Positions 1-8,754 of a DNA stretch of 64,000 nucleotides are shown here, in pieces. The position numbers and the translations under genes are program-made. The stretch comes from Nitrosospira sp. 56-18 (lineage in GTDB: Bacteria; Pseudomonadota; Gammaproteobacteria; Burkholderiales; Nitrosomonadaceae), in contig MKVR01000005.1 in assembly GCA_001899235.1 (NCBI GenBank), positions 1,522-65,521 of the forward strand. Reading direction: 5' to 3'. The first letter of the stretch is position 1. Every line of letters starts with the position of its first letter. Under the pieces are notes generated by a model. The model searched no databases. It saw nothing but the letters and a program-made list of their open reading frames with translations, and was not told where the DNA came from.

Positions 1-274
1 CCGGGTTCTGTCGTGGACAATCATTCCTCTAGACGCACGGTCGCCCATGCGCTCAAGCGACCTACCCGCAGGCTCAACGAGCAGCATCATCGCCTGCCTA
101 TTTGGTCTTGCTCCGGATGGAGGTTACCGCGTTTCACCGTAACTTAATACGCTCGTCTCTGTGGCCCTGTTCCTCGCCTCGCGGCGGCCGGCCGTTAACC
201 GGCATCCTGCTCTATGGAGCCCGGACTTTCCTCCCCCTGCTTCAAAAACAGGCGGCGATTGTCCAGCCAGCTTC
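1..274 (-). ncRNA. rnpB: RNase P RNA (class A), 3' end truncated by window
   Basis: Catalytic RNA of ribonuclease P, which matures tRNA 5' ends. Read on the minus strand, the RNA starts near 274 with GAAGCTGGCTGGACAATCGC, carries the conserved GGAAAGTCCGGGCTCC block near 222-237, and has the conserved CCATCCGGAGCAAGACCAAA segment and the terminal GTCCACGACAGAACCCGG at position 1. In E. coli about 20 more bases follow this last block, so the 3' tail lies outside the window. The molecule is shorter than the E. coli RNA (377 nt). Small open frames over this stretch are not genes. Confidence 0.95.
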
Positions 275-421
275 AATAGTCATCATATCATTCAGCGCCA
301 CGACAGGTGTAAAGCTTTCTCCAGCGGGCTACTTCCACTACCCCACTGCCGGCATTGAAGCTCGAATATCCCCATATGCAACTATTCCAGTTATCATTCG
401 AATTCGAATAAGGTGGATTAT

Positions 422-895
422 ATGTATAGCCGCGCATCGCTCATTTTAGGTCTCATTTTTATTCTGTCCGGATGCGCATTGATAGGGTTGCACGAGCCAC
501 TCCGGGTTTCCCTCGCGGGAATGGAACCCCTGGAAGGAAAGGGAATGGAAGCGCGGTTTGCCGTAGAGATCAGAATACAAAATCATGGCGGCGCTCCAAT
601 CGATTATGACGGCATCGCGCTGGATCTGGATTTGCAGGGAATGAGCTTTGCAAGCGGCGTGAGCGACCAGAGCGGCACCATACCGCGCTTTGGGGAAAGC
701 GTCATCACGGTGCCGGTAACGGTTCCCGCCACTGCAATTGTTCGTCATATCTATGGGTTTGCCACTGGCGACCGCGCCAGGGTCGACTACCGGCTGCAAG
801 GCAAGCTGGGCGCACCCGGGTTTTCTCTCGGAAAATACTTCGATTCAAGGGGAGAAATCACGCTGCCGCCAGCGCCTCAGGATTCGCTGCCGTAA
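422..895 (+). CDS. LEA2-like outer-membrane lipoprotein
   Basis: Predicted lipoprotein of 157 residues. The N-terminus is a short hydrophobic signal ending in the lipobox L-S-G-C, with Cys18 as the lipidated residue. The rest (about 25-150) resembles the LEA14 / water-stress fold: a beta-rich domain with alternating hydrophobic strands and a short 'GAPIDYDGIALDLDL' strand pair. I chose the ATG at 422 because AAGGTGG sits 5 bases upstream; a GTG at 413 in the same frame would place the start inside that ribosome-binding site. It stands alone between rnpB and the convergent pyrE. The role is unknown; related proteins are often annotated as envelope or desiccation-related lipoproteins. Confidence 0.7.
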   Translation: MYSRASLILGLIFILSGCALIGLHEPLRVSLAGMEPLEGKGMEARFAVEIRIQNHGGAPIDYDGIALDLDLQGMSFASGVSDQSGTIPRFGESVITVPVTVPATAIVRHIYGFATGDRARVDYRLQGKLGAPGFSLGKYFDSRGEITLPPAPQDSLP

Positions 896-1099
896 AGAAC
901 CAGTGTGGTGTTGCACACTAATTGAAACATATGAAACCCAGTATTCACGCTGTTTATAGCTTGATTATAAGTTCCATCAAGAGCGCTTCCCCCTAGACCG
1001 GGAACTGGAATTATTTCGACGGATAGTTGCGTCTGCCGATCCGGCCTCCGGATATCCGCGCGCATCAAACCATCCGCAGCACCAGGTTCGAAGACGGAA

Positions 1100-1741
1100 T
1101 CAGGCCGCGCCGTATCGCTGACGATACCGCTCTATTGCGGGTAGATAATGCGCAAGATCCTTCCTTTCCTGCAGATAGGCCACTATGTTTTCCAGGGTAA
1201 TGATGCTGGCGACCGGGATCGCATAGGTTTGATGCACTTCCTGGATCGCTGAAAACTCGCCGTTGCCCCGTTCCATTCTGTCGAGCGCAATGATGACCCC
1301 GCACGGCACAGCTTCCGAGGCGCGAATGGCGTTAATCGATTCGCCTACTGAAGTGCCAGCGGAAATCACGTCGTCGATGATCAGCACTCTTCCGGCAAGC
1401 GGCGCTCCAATCAGGGTTCCGCCCTCTCCGTGATCTTTTGCTTCCTTGCGATTAAAGCAGAAAGGATAGTTGTAGCCGGCCTCCGCCAGTGCAATGGCGG
1501 CAGCAGTGACAAGCGGAATACCTTTGTAAGCTGGGCCAAAGAGCATATCGACCGGAAATCCGGCAGCAAGCACTGCTTTGGCGTAAAATTGACCGAGTCT
1601 TCGGACAGTGCCTCCATCATTAAAAAGCCCCGCATTGAAGAAATATGGCGAAATTCGCCCAGCCTTGGTTTTAAATTCGCCAAAGCATAGTACGTTACGG
1701 CTTATTGCAAATTCGATAAATTCCCTACGGAAGTCGGGCAT
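1100..1741 (-). CDS. pyrE: orotate phosphoribosyltransferase
   Basis: Joins orotate and PRPP to make OMP in pyrimidine synthesis. The protein has 213 residues from the ATG at 1741, the same size as E. coli PyrE. The PRPP-binding signature [13 protein letters not shown] lies at about residues 119-131, the substrate loop KTKAGR near 24-29, and [10 protein letters not shown] near 68-77. The frame is open further upstream to 1831, but the 213-residue form begins [12 protein letters not shown], which fits the family, and avoids running into the divergent xthA, whose GTG is only 27 bases away. The two genes therefore share a very short divergent promoter region. Confidence 0.93.
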   Translation of the reverse strand: MPDFRREFIEFAISRNVLCFGEFKTKAGRISPYFFNAGLFNDGGTVRRLGQFYAKAVLAAGFPVDMLFGPAYKGIPLVTAAAIALAEAGYNYPFCFNRKEAKDHGEGGTLIGAPLAGRVLIIDDVISAGTSVGESINAIRASEAVPCGVIIALDRMERGNGEFSAIQEVHQTYAIPVASIITLENIVAYLQERKDLAHYLPAIERYRQRYGAA

Positions 1742-1768
1742 CGGGCATATGACAAAGAAAAAACAGAC

Positions 1769-2614
1769 GTGAGAATTATAACGCTCAACCTGAACGGTGT
1801 CCGCTCCGCGGCCAATAAGGGCTTTTTCCAATGGCTGCCAGGGCAGGAAGCGGATATCGTGTGCGTTCAGGAGCTAAAGGCCCAGGCTGGCGACATGATC
1901 TCCGAAATGACCGCTCCCGGTTGCTACCAGGGCTATTTCCACTGCGCGGAAAAGAAAGGGTACAGCGGTGTCGGAATTTATACCAGAGTCAAGCCGAACA
2001 AAATAACAGAGGGCTTGGGGATTCCTGAAATCGACGCGGAGGGACGTTATATACGTGCCGATTTTGATTCTCTCAGCGTTATTTCCATCTATTTTCCTTC
2101 AGGGTCGAGCGGAGAGCATCGGCAGGCGGCAAAAATGGCTTTTCTTGAGCGATTTCTCCCCATGCTTCAGGATCTCGCGGCTTGCGGCAGAGAGATCATA
2201 TTGTGCGGTGACTGGAATATCGCGCATAAGGAAATAGATCTGAAGAACTGGCGCTCCAATCAGAAAAATTCCGGATTTTTGCCGGAAGAGCGCAGCTGGC
2301 TTAGCGGCGTTTTCGACAATCTTCAATTTGTAGACGTGTTTCGACGAATAAATGTGGAGCCTGATCAATACACATGGTGGTCCAATCGCGGGCAGGCCTG
2401 GGCCAAGAATGTGGGTTGGCGCATCGACTATCAAATTGCAACATCCGGGATCGCGAGCAAGGCAACTCACGTTTCCATCTATAAATCGGCGCGCTTCTCG
2501 GACCACTCGCCGCTGATCATTGATTATGACTACAACTTGCCGGGATCCTGGCCGGGGACGGATCAGCCGTGCGGGGATGCTGCCCTCATCGATCTGATCG
2601 GCCGCCAGGATTGA
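1769..2614 (+). CDS. xthA: exodeoxyribonuclease III
   Basis: DNA repair enzyme of the exonuclease III/AP-endonuclease family, acting at abasic sites and 3' blocked ends. It has 281 residues, starting at GTG (1769). Family motifs appear in order: NLNGVRSA (N-terminal), CVQELKA with the metal ligand Glu35, [11 protein letters not shown] (catalytic Asp and Asn), the RIDYQIA segment, and the C-terminal SDHSPL with the catalytic His. The next gene, an AmpG-like permease, begins 3 bases after the stop, so the two are probably co-transcribed. Confidence 0.93.
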   Translation: MRIITLNLNGVRSAANKGFFQWLPGQEADIVCVQELKAQAGDMISEMTAPGCYQGYFHCAEKKGYSGVGIYTRVKPNKITEGLGIPEIDAEGRYIRADFDSLSVISIYFPSGSSGEHRQAAKMAFLERFLPMLQDLAACGREIILCGDWNIAHKEIDLKNWRSNQKNSGFLPEERSWLSGVFDNLQFVDVFRRINVEPDQYTWWSNRGQAWAKNVGWRIDYQIATSGIASKATHVSIYKSARFSDHSPLIIDYDYNLPGSWPGTDQPCGDAALIDLIGRQD

Positions 2615-2617
2615 GTC

Positions 2618-4006
2618 ATGCCAGGGACCGTGTCGAGTTGGCTGCATGCTTTTCGCATCTACACCCATCCCCGGGTTCTGGGGATGCTGTCGCTTGGCTT
2701 TTCCGCCGGCCTCCCCCTGTTGCTGGTACTGGGCACGCTTTCGTTCTGGTTGCGGGAAGCGGGCATCGACCGCTCCACCATCGGCCATCTCAGCTGGATC
2801 GGGTTGGCATATGGTTTTAAATGGATGTGGTCGCCTCTGGTAGACCGTCTACCCCTGCCGCTGCTCACGCAGTGGCTGGGCCGGCGGCGGGCGTGGCTTC
2901 TGTCATCCCAGATCATCATCGCCTGCGCGCTCGCTGGCATGGCTGTCACGGACCCGCTTCAGAATTTGAGCCATACGGTTTTTTTTGCGTTGGCTGTCGC
3001 TTTCGCATCCGCGACCCAGGATATCGCACTCGATGCCTACCGCATTGAAGCCGTCGCGCCGCGGCTGCAGGGAGCCATGGCCGCGACTTATCAGGCAGGT
3101 TACCGGCTGGCAATGATTCTTGCCTCCGCTGGTGTCTTGTGGATCGCCGCTGCGGCGGATACATTGGAAGCGGGCTACGACTATGGGCCCTGGCGTATCG
3201 CTTATCTCGCCATGTCCGCCTGCATGGCGGTGGGTATCGTTACCACCCTCGTCATCCGGGAGCCGGAAGTGCCTATTACACGGCTCATCTCCGAAAATGA
3301 GGATTATGCGCGAAAGGCCATTGCCCACTGGAATCTGAATGCCACAACCACTCAAGTCCTTGCCTGGCTTTATGGCGCCGTAATCGCGCCTTTCAGGGAT
3401 TTTATCGTTCGCCATGGCCGCCATGCGGTGCTGATACTGGCATTGATAGCGACTTATCGCATCTCCGATGTGGTGATGGGAGTAATGAGTAATCCTTTTT
3501 ACGTGGACATGGGCTACACCAAAGAGGAGGTGGCAACCGTATCGAAAGTCTACGGGGTGATCATGACCATTATTGGCGCGGCAGCGGGAGGCGTCCTGAC
3601 CGCAAAAATCGGCATCAACCGAACCCTTTTTGCGGGAGCCGCATTATCGGCGGTGACCAATTTGCTGTTTGTATGGCTGGCCGGCCGTGGTCACGACATC
3701 ACCGGACTCATATTCACCATTTCAGCCGATAATCTCTCGGCTGGAATAGCTTCTTCCGCGTTCATAGCCTACCTCTCCAGCCTTACCAACTCTGCTTATT
3801 CCGCCACGCAATATGCCCTGTTCAGTTCAGTAATGCTGTTGCTGCCCAAATTCATTGCCGGATTCAGTGGGGATTTCGTCGATGCTTATGGTTACGCCAG
3901 CTTTTTTACATGCACCGCGGTATTGGGATTTCCGGTGCTGATCCTGGTTTGGGCAGCCGGCCGGATAAAATTTGAGGAACGGGAATCGTCGCATCACAAT
4001 CCGTGA
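2618..4006 (+). CDS. ampG: AmpG-like muropeptide permease (MFS)
   Basis: Inner-membrane major-facilitator protein of 462 residues. AmpG homologues import anhydro-muropeptides released during peptidoglycan turnover. The sequence shows about 12 hydrophobic segments. The typical AmpG start FRIYTHPRVLGMLSLGFSAG is followed by the loop SPLVDRLPLP...LGRRRAW between segments 2 and 3 and by ASATQDIALDAYRIEA in segment 5. It lies 3 bases after xthA and converges on metW with only 2 bases between the stops, so no separate terminator fits between them. No ampC or ampD lies in the window, so cell-wall recycling is the likelier role than beta-lactamase induction. Confidence 0.88.
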   Translation: MPGTVSSWLHAFRIYTHPRVLGMLSLGFSAGLPLLLVLGTLSFWLREAGIDRSTIGHLSWIGLAYGFKWMWSPLVDRLPLPLLTQWLGRRRAWLLSSQIIIACALAGMAVTDPLQNLSHTVFFALAVAFASATQDIALDAYRIEAVAPRLQGAMAATYQAGYRLAMILASAGVLWIAAAADTLEAGYDYGPWRIAYLAMSACMAVGIVTTLVIREPEVPITRLISENEDYARKAIAHWNLNATTTQVLAWLYGAVIAPFRDFIVRHGRHAVLILALIATYRISDVVMGVMSNPFYVDMGYTKEEVATVSKVYGVIMTIIGAAAGGVLTAKIGINRTLFAGAALSAVTNLLFVWLAGRGHDITGLIFTISADNLSAGIASSAFIAYLSSLTNSAYSATQYALFSSVMLLLPKFIAGFSGDFVDAYGYASFFTCTAVLGFPVLILVWAAGRIKFEERESSHHNP

Positions 4007-4008
4007 TG

Positions 4009-4638
4009 CTACTTTTGCCGCTCAAACCGATAAAATGCGAGCATGCCGAAGAGATTGGGCAAAAATGTGACCTGGCGGCTTCGGCTCATTATCCTGCGCT
4101 CGAGAATGCGCGCGCCATGCTGGCAGCAGAATTGTTCGAAATCTCCCAGGGTGCAGTTGTGGATATTGGGTGTATCAAACCACTGGTAGGGCAAGGTTTC
4201 GGAGACAGGCATATGGCCCAGCATGACCTGAAAGCGATTTTTCCAATAACCAAAGTTCGGAAATGACACGATGGCCTCCTTGCTCACCCGCAACATTTCC
4301 TTGACGATGCCCTCGGTATGCTTCACCGCCTGCAAGGTCTGCGAGAGAACCACGTAGTCGAATGAATCCGACTCGAAGCTCTGAAGGCCGGATTCCAGAT
4401 CGCTCTGGATGACGTTCACGCCATTGTTGAAGCACGCCAGCACGTTTGAATCGTCGATTTCCACACCATAACCCCGAATATCGCGCGAATTGCGCAAAAA
4501 ATACAGCAGCGAACCATCGCCGCAACCCAAGTCGAGGACTTTCGCGCCGGGTTTCACCCAGGCGGCAATGGCGGCAAAATCTGGCCGAGCTTCCAGAGAG
4601 AAACTGCGCGGTTCGATTACTGGCTGTTGGCTGGGCAT
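4009..4638 (-). CDS. metW: methionine biosynthesis protein MetW
   Basis: Class I SAM-dependent-methyltransferase-fold protein of 209 residues, recognised by LDLGCGDGSLLYFL (SAM-binding motif I, about residues 35-48), the following GYGVEID, and the conserved tail around FPNFGYWKNR and QWFDTPNIH. MetW partners MetX in many proteobacteria and is needed for efficient homoserine acylation in some of them. The ATG at 4638 is preferred; a TTG at 4653 is possible. It follows metX on the same strand after 102 bases, so the pair probably forms a metXW operon. Confidence 0.92.
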   Translation of the reverse strand: MPSQQPVIEPRSFSLEARPDFAAIAAWVKPGAKVLDLGCGDGSLLYFLRNSRDIRGYGVEIDDSNVLACFNNGVNVIQSDLESGLQSFESDSFDYVVLSQTLQAVKHTEGIVKEMLRVSKEAIVSFPNFGYWKNRFQVMLGHMPVSETLPYQWFDTPNIHNCTLGDFEQFCCQHGARILERRIMSRSRQVTFLPNLFGMLAFYRFERQK

Positions 4639-4740
4639 GCTAGTTAGAAACAATGGTGGGACTTGCTGCCGCTGGGGAATGCGGGGATTGCCATTGCCTT
4701 CGTCCTGGAGTGCGCGAAAAATACCAATTTTTACCCTCCT

Positions 4741-5868
4741 TCATGTCACGATGTTATCCATATAAGCACGCACCAGCTTGTGATAATGGCGATCTTCCAT
4801 CAGAAACGAATCGTGTCCATGACTGGAAGTAATTTCCGCATAACTCACGTTCAATTCGTTATCGAGCAGGGCTTTAACAATGGCGCGTGAACGTTCGGGG
4901 GAAAAACGCCAATCAGTGGTGAAAGACAGCACCAGGTAACTGGCAGTGGCGGCGCGAAAGGCCGCGCTCAGATCGTTGTTGTGCTGGTGCGCCGGATCGA
5001 AATAATCCAGCGCCTTCGTCATGAGCAGATAGGTATTGGCGTCGAATTGATCCGCGAATTTGTCTCCCTGATATCGCAGGTAGGATTCGATTTCGAATTC
5101 CACGTCGAAACCAAATGCGAGCGCACCGTTGCGCAGTTCCCGTCCAAACTTTGCAGCCATCGCATCATCCGAAAGATAAGTGATATGACCCAGCATGCGG
5201 GCAAGCCGCAAACCACGGCGAGGTACAACTGCATGCGTGTAATAATCTCCGCCATGATAGTCGGGGTCGGTAATGATGGCCTGCCGTGCAACATCGTTAA
5301 ACGCAATATTTTGCGCAGTCAGCTTCGCAGCGGCAGCAATAACGAGCGCATGCCGCACCCTTTCGGGAAAATCGAGCGTCCACTGCATGGCCTGCATTCC
5401 GCCGAGGCTGCCACCCGCTATTGCGGCGAACTGATCGATGCCCAGGTGATCCGCAAGCCTTGCCTGTGTCTTTACCCAGTCTTCCACAGTTACTACCGGA
5501 AAATCCGGGCCATAAGATTTACCGGTCCTGGGATTAATGCTGGCCGGGCCGGTGGAGCCGTGACAACCCCCGAGGTTATTGACGCCGATTACAAAGAATT
5601 TCTCTGTATCGATCGACTTGCCCGCGCCGATCATATTGTTCCACCAACCGCCACTCTTTGGATTTTCGTCGTAAAAACCAGCTACATGATGATTACCCGA
5701 AAGAGCATGGCAAATCAGGACAGCGTTGGACCTGGCGGCGTTAAGTTCGCCATAGGTTTCATACACCAACTCGTAACTATCGATTACAGCGCCACTTTTA
5801 AGATGCAGGGGCGCGTCGAAATGCGTGCTCTGGGGTGATACTATGCCAATGGAATTGGAATCCTGCAT
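4741..5868 (-). CDS. metX: homoserine O-acyltransferase MetX
   Basis: First committed enzyme of methionine synthesis from homoserine, an alpha/beta-hydrolase of 375 residues. Visible landmarks are CHALSG near 53-58, [14 protein letters not shown] near 97-110, the nucleophile elbow GGSLGGMQ with Ser154, and the C-terminal catalytic Asp ([10 protein letters not shown]) and His (SHGHDSFL). Family members use either acetyl-CoA or succinyl-CoA and the sequence here does not settle which. It is first in the metXW pair. The 262-base region up to ptsI was read for a SAM-responsive leader and none was recognised. Confidence 0.94.
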   Translation of the reverse strand: MQDSNSIGIVSPQSTHFDAPLHLKSGAVIDSYELVYETYGELNAARSNAVLICHALSGNHHVAGFYDENPKSGGWWNNMIGAGKSIDTEKFFVIGVNNLGGCHGSTGPASINPRTGKSYGPDFPVVTVEDWVKTQARLADHLGIDQFAAIAGGSLGGMQAMQWTLDFPERVRHALVIAAAAKLTAQNIAFNDVARQAIITDPDYHGGDYYTHAVVPRRGLRLARMLGHITYLSDDAMAAKFGRELRNGALAFGFDVEFEIESYLRYQGDKFADQFDANTYLLMTKALDYFDPAHQHNNDLSAAFRAATASYLVLSFTTDWRFSPERSRAIVKALLDNELNVSYAEITSSHGHDSFLMEDRHYHKLVRAYMDNIVT

Positions 5869-6130
5869 TAACGTTTATGGGTTGCTGAAAACACTCTTAT
5901 GACCGGAGCTGGCGCCAAACAATTCCCGGACGCGCCTGAAGACCGCATGGTTGACGAAGATTGCACGTCAAGCCGCCATATAGTCGAATAATCCGCCTGA
6001 ATCGAAACCTGCGATTATAGTCAAATGTTTTCCATTAAACCGAGGAAAACCAGTAAATACGTGCCAGGCAGCTCCGCCCGCGACATAGCTCGGCGATTTT
6101 TCGGCAAGAGACACGTTTTTATTGCAACCT

Positions 6131-7867
6131 TCATGCGGCATGGCCATTCAGCTTCGACAGGAACGTATGGATTTTCGCCGGATCGTCAGCTTTAAGCATC
6201 TTTTGAGTAAACGGTATGATGTCCGGCAAATTGCTTCTCAATATCTCGCGCTTCACGGTCAGCAGTTGTGCCGGATGCATGGAAAACTGGCGCAGGCCAA
6301 AGCCCAGCAGCAATCGGGTGAATAATATGTCCCCCGCAATTTCTCCGCAGACCGAAATGGGGGTTCCGCCGCGGTTGGCGCTGCGAATGATGTGAGCCAC
6401 CAGGCGCAGCACCGCGGGATGCAACGAATCGTAGAGGTGGGCGACGGAATCATCGGCACGGTCGATGGCAAGCGTGTATTGAATCAGGTCGTTGGTGCCA
6501 ATCGATAAAAAATCGAGCTTGCGCATGAAAATATCCAGGCACAGAGCCGCCGCTGGAATCTCTATCATGCCGCCTACCGGTATCTTCTCCTCGAAGGGTA
6601 TTTTTTCCTGGCGCAAGCTGTCTTTGGCATTTTCGATCGAATGCAGCGTCTGGGTGATTTCATGCACGCTAGAGAGCATGGGCACCAGAATACGAATCTG
6701 GCCGTAGCGTGACGCACGTAAAATCGCGCGCAACTGCGTATTGAACATTTGCGGCTCGGCAAGGCAAAAACGTATGGCGCGCAAACCTAGCGCAGGGTTG
6801 GCAGCCACCCGCTTGGCACTGTCGAGATTCTTGTCCCCTCCGAGATCGAACGTGCGTATGGTTACTGGAAGTCCCCGCATCTTTCGCGCCACCGTCCGGT
6901 AAGCTTCGAATTGCTCATCCTCGCTGGGCAGGCAGTCTCGATTGAGAAAAAGAAATTCGCTGCGAAACAGTCCGATGCCCGTCGCGCCGCTCTCCTTCAC
7001 CTGCTCCACATCCTGGGGCAGTTCAATGTTGGCATGCAGTTCCACGGTTGTACCATCGAGCGTAGCGGAGACAGTGGTCCTGATGCGTTTAAGTTTCTGC
7101 TTTTCGAGTTCGAGCTGGCTCTGGCGCAGGCGGTACTCCGACAGCACGTGCTCGTCGGGATCGACGATGACCACACCCTGAACTCCATCCACGATCAGCA
7201 GATCATTGTCGCGGATCAGCCGGCGCGCATGATGCAGCGCCAGGACGGAAGGAATGTTGAGGCTGCGGGCGACGATTGCGGTATGAGAAGTCAATCCGCC
7301 CAGATCGGTCAGGAATGCGGTGAACCAATGCTGCTTGTATTGAATGACATCCGCGGGACTCAAATCGTGCGCCACGAGAATGCTGTCCCCATCTCGCTTC
7401 AACGGCGGCGGAACGTAGCCCGGGTGCCCGAGCAGGGCCTTCAGCACACGCTCAACCACCTGTATGACATCGGTTTTTCGCTCTCGCAGGTAAGGATCTT
7501 CAATTTCCTCGAACTGCGCCATCAGCACATCCATCTGTTGGGTAACCGCCCATTCGGCGTTACACTGATTCTGCGCAATATAGCTTTTGGCCGCTGTTGA
7601 AAGAGTGGGGTCGTCCAGAATCATCCGGTGCAGATCGAGAAAGGCGCCATATTCGGCCGCTGCCGGCCCATCGATAACAGAAGCGTGCAAGGACTCGAGT
7701 TCCTCGCGAACCGCGTTGAAAGCAGTATCGAGCCGCATTATCTCGTTGGCGACCTGCTCTTCGGGCACAACATGATGAGCCACTTCGATTGCCGTATGAG
7801 ATGCTAAATAGGCGTGTCCTATAGCGATCCCGCCAGAAACGCCGACGCCGTGCAATGCAAAGCTCAT
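6131..7867 (-). CDS. ptsI: PTS enzyme I (PEP-protein phosphotransferase)
   Basis: Cytoplasmic enzyme I, which takes phosphate from phosphoenolpyruvate and passes it to HPr. It has 578 residues, close to the usual 570-580. The phosphohistidine motif GGLTSHTAIVARSLNIP places the active His at 195. The PEP-binding half carries GLFRSEFLFLNR, ARYGQIRILVPMLSS and the catalytic SVCGEIAGD near 503-511. The start overlaps the last bases of ptsH by 4, giving a tightly coupled ptsI-ptsH pair read after the EIIA gene. No sugar-specific EIIB/EIIC gene is nearby, so the chain probably serves regulation. Confidence 0.96.
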   Translation of the reverse strand: MSFALHGVGVSGGIAIGHAYLASHTAIEVAHHVVPEEQVANEIMRLDTAFNAVREELESLHASVIDGPAAAEYGAFLDLHRMILDDPTLSTAAKSYIAQNQCNAEWAVTQQMDVLMAQFEEIEDPYLRERKTDVIQVVERVLKALLGHPGYVPPPLKRDGDSILVAHDLSPADVIQYKQHWFTAFLTDLGGLTSHTAIVARSLNIPSVLALHHARRLIRDNDLLIVDGVQGVVIVDPDEHVLSEYRLRQSQLELEKQKLKRIRTTVSATLDGTTVELHANIELPQDVEQVKESGATGIGLFRSEFLFLNRDCLPSEDEQFEAYRTVARKMRGLPVTIRTFDLGGDKNLDSAKRVAANPALGLRAIRFCLAEPQMFNTQLRAILRASRYGQIRILVPMLSSVHEITQTLHSIENAKDSLRQEKIPFEEKIPVGGMIEIPAAALCLDIFMRKLDFLSIGTNDLIQYTLAIDRADDSVAHLYDSLHPAVLRLVAHIIRSANRGGTPISVCGEIAGDILFTRLLLGFGLRQFSMHPAQLLTVKREILRSNLPDIIPFTQKMLKADDPAKIHTFLSKLNGHAA

Positions 7868-8133
7868 TCGCTTTCTCCAAAGCGCTTCTCGATAAGATTC
7901 ACAAGGGCTTCCATAGCCTCGACTTCGTCCGTGCCCGTGGTTTCTATTTCGAGCACAACCCCCTTGCTTGCTGCCAGCATCATCACGCCCATGATGCTTT
8001 TCGCATTGACTTTGCGATCATTTCTGGCCAGCCATACCTCGCAGTGGTACTGGCTGGCCAATTGGGTAAGTCTCGCGGATGCTCGCGCATGCAATCCCAA
8101 TTTGTTCATTATTTCAATTTTCCGGTTTTGCAT
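7864..8133 (-). CDS. ptsH: phosphocarrier protein HPr
   Basis: Small phosphocarrier of 89 residues between enzyme I and EIIA. From the ATG at 8133 the phosphorylatable His is residue 15 (LGLHARAS) and the regulatory Ser is residue 46 (NAKSIMGVMML), matching the numbering of standard HPr. The conserved Ser46 context suggests control by an HPr kinase, but no hprK lies in this window. A GTG at 8139 is an alternative start; the ATG has GAGGG just upstream. The gene overlaps the 3' end of the EIIA gene by 20 bases and ptsI by 4. Confidence 0.95.
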   Translation of the reverse strand: MQNRKIEIMNKLGLHARASARLTQLASQYHCEVWLARNDRKVNAKSIMGVMMLAASKGVVLEIETTGTDEVEAMEALVNLIEKRFGESE

Positions 8134-8518
8134 TGCCACCCTCTGGTAGTATTCTCAGGACGCCTTCTTTACCTCCCGCCAGTGCTTTTTCGCTTGCCAT
8201 GGCCAACGGTTCGTGACGGTAGGTAAGCGCCCGCACCAGCATCGGCAGATTGACGCCCGCCAGGCATTCTACTTTACCTTTCCTGACCAGGCGGCTGCCA
8301 ATATTACAAGGCGTGGCGCCGCAAATATCGCTCAGGACCAGCACACCGCTTCCACTATCGAGTTCGCGGATCAACTTCAATGCGCCGGACAGAATGACAT
8401 CCGGATCGTCGCCCGCATTGATGCGCAAATGCGTCAATTGTGGGGGTTGATTGCCCATGATATGGCTTGCGCACTGGACAAAGCTGTTTCCCAGATCCCC
8501 ATGGGCAATAATCAGCAT
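8114..8518 (-). CDS. mannose-type PTS EIIA component
   Basis: EIIA protein of the mannose/fructose superfamily, 134 residues, begins MLIIAHGDLGNSF; His6 is the expected phosphorylation site. LVLSDICGATPCNIGSRL (about 80-97) is the second family signature. The ATG at 8518 has GGAGG 10 bases upstream; a GTG at 8527 lies too close to that site. It is the first gene of an EIIA-HPr-EI operon. In many proteobacteria such EIIA proteins lack a cognate transporter and act as phosphorylation-state sensors. The 236 bases upstream hold a short perfect hairpin (8607-8623) but no gene. Confidence 0.9.
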   Translation of the reverse strand: MLIIAHGDLGNSFVQCASHIMGNQPPQLTHLRINAGDDPDVILSGALKLIRELDSGSGVLVLSDICGATPCNIGSRLVRKGKVECLAGVNLPMLVRALTYRHEPLAMASEKALAGGKEGVLRILPEGGNAKPEN

Positions 8519-8754
8519 CCCTATCACGCCTCCAATCGCCCCCTTTCAGTGGATAATTTCAAAAAAGCCATGGATACAGCCCTATTCCGCAGCCCGCGGC
8601 CCGTGTGCTGCAAAAATTGCAGCAATCCATCTTGCAGCGAACTCACCATGAAGATGAACGTCGAGTGCCGCGAAAATCTTTGTGGATCATGGACAAGCGA
8701 AGAACCAATTCGATCTATGATCTATGACGTGCGAAGCTTCAAAAGGCTCGACAT

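Noticed and set aside
5869-6130. Possible SAM-responsive riboswitch upstream of metX
   Set aside because: Both strands were read for conserved SAM leader elements; no aptamer core or terminator was recognised.
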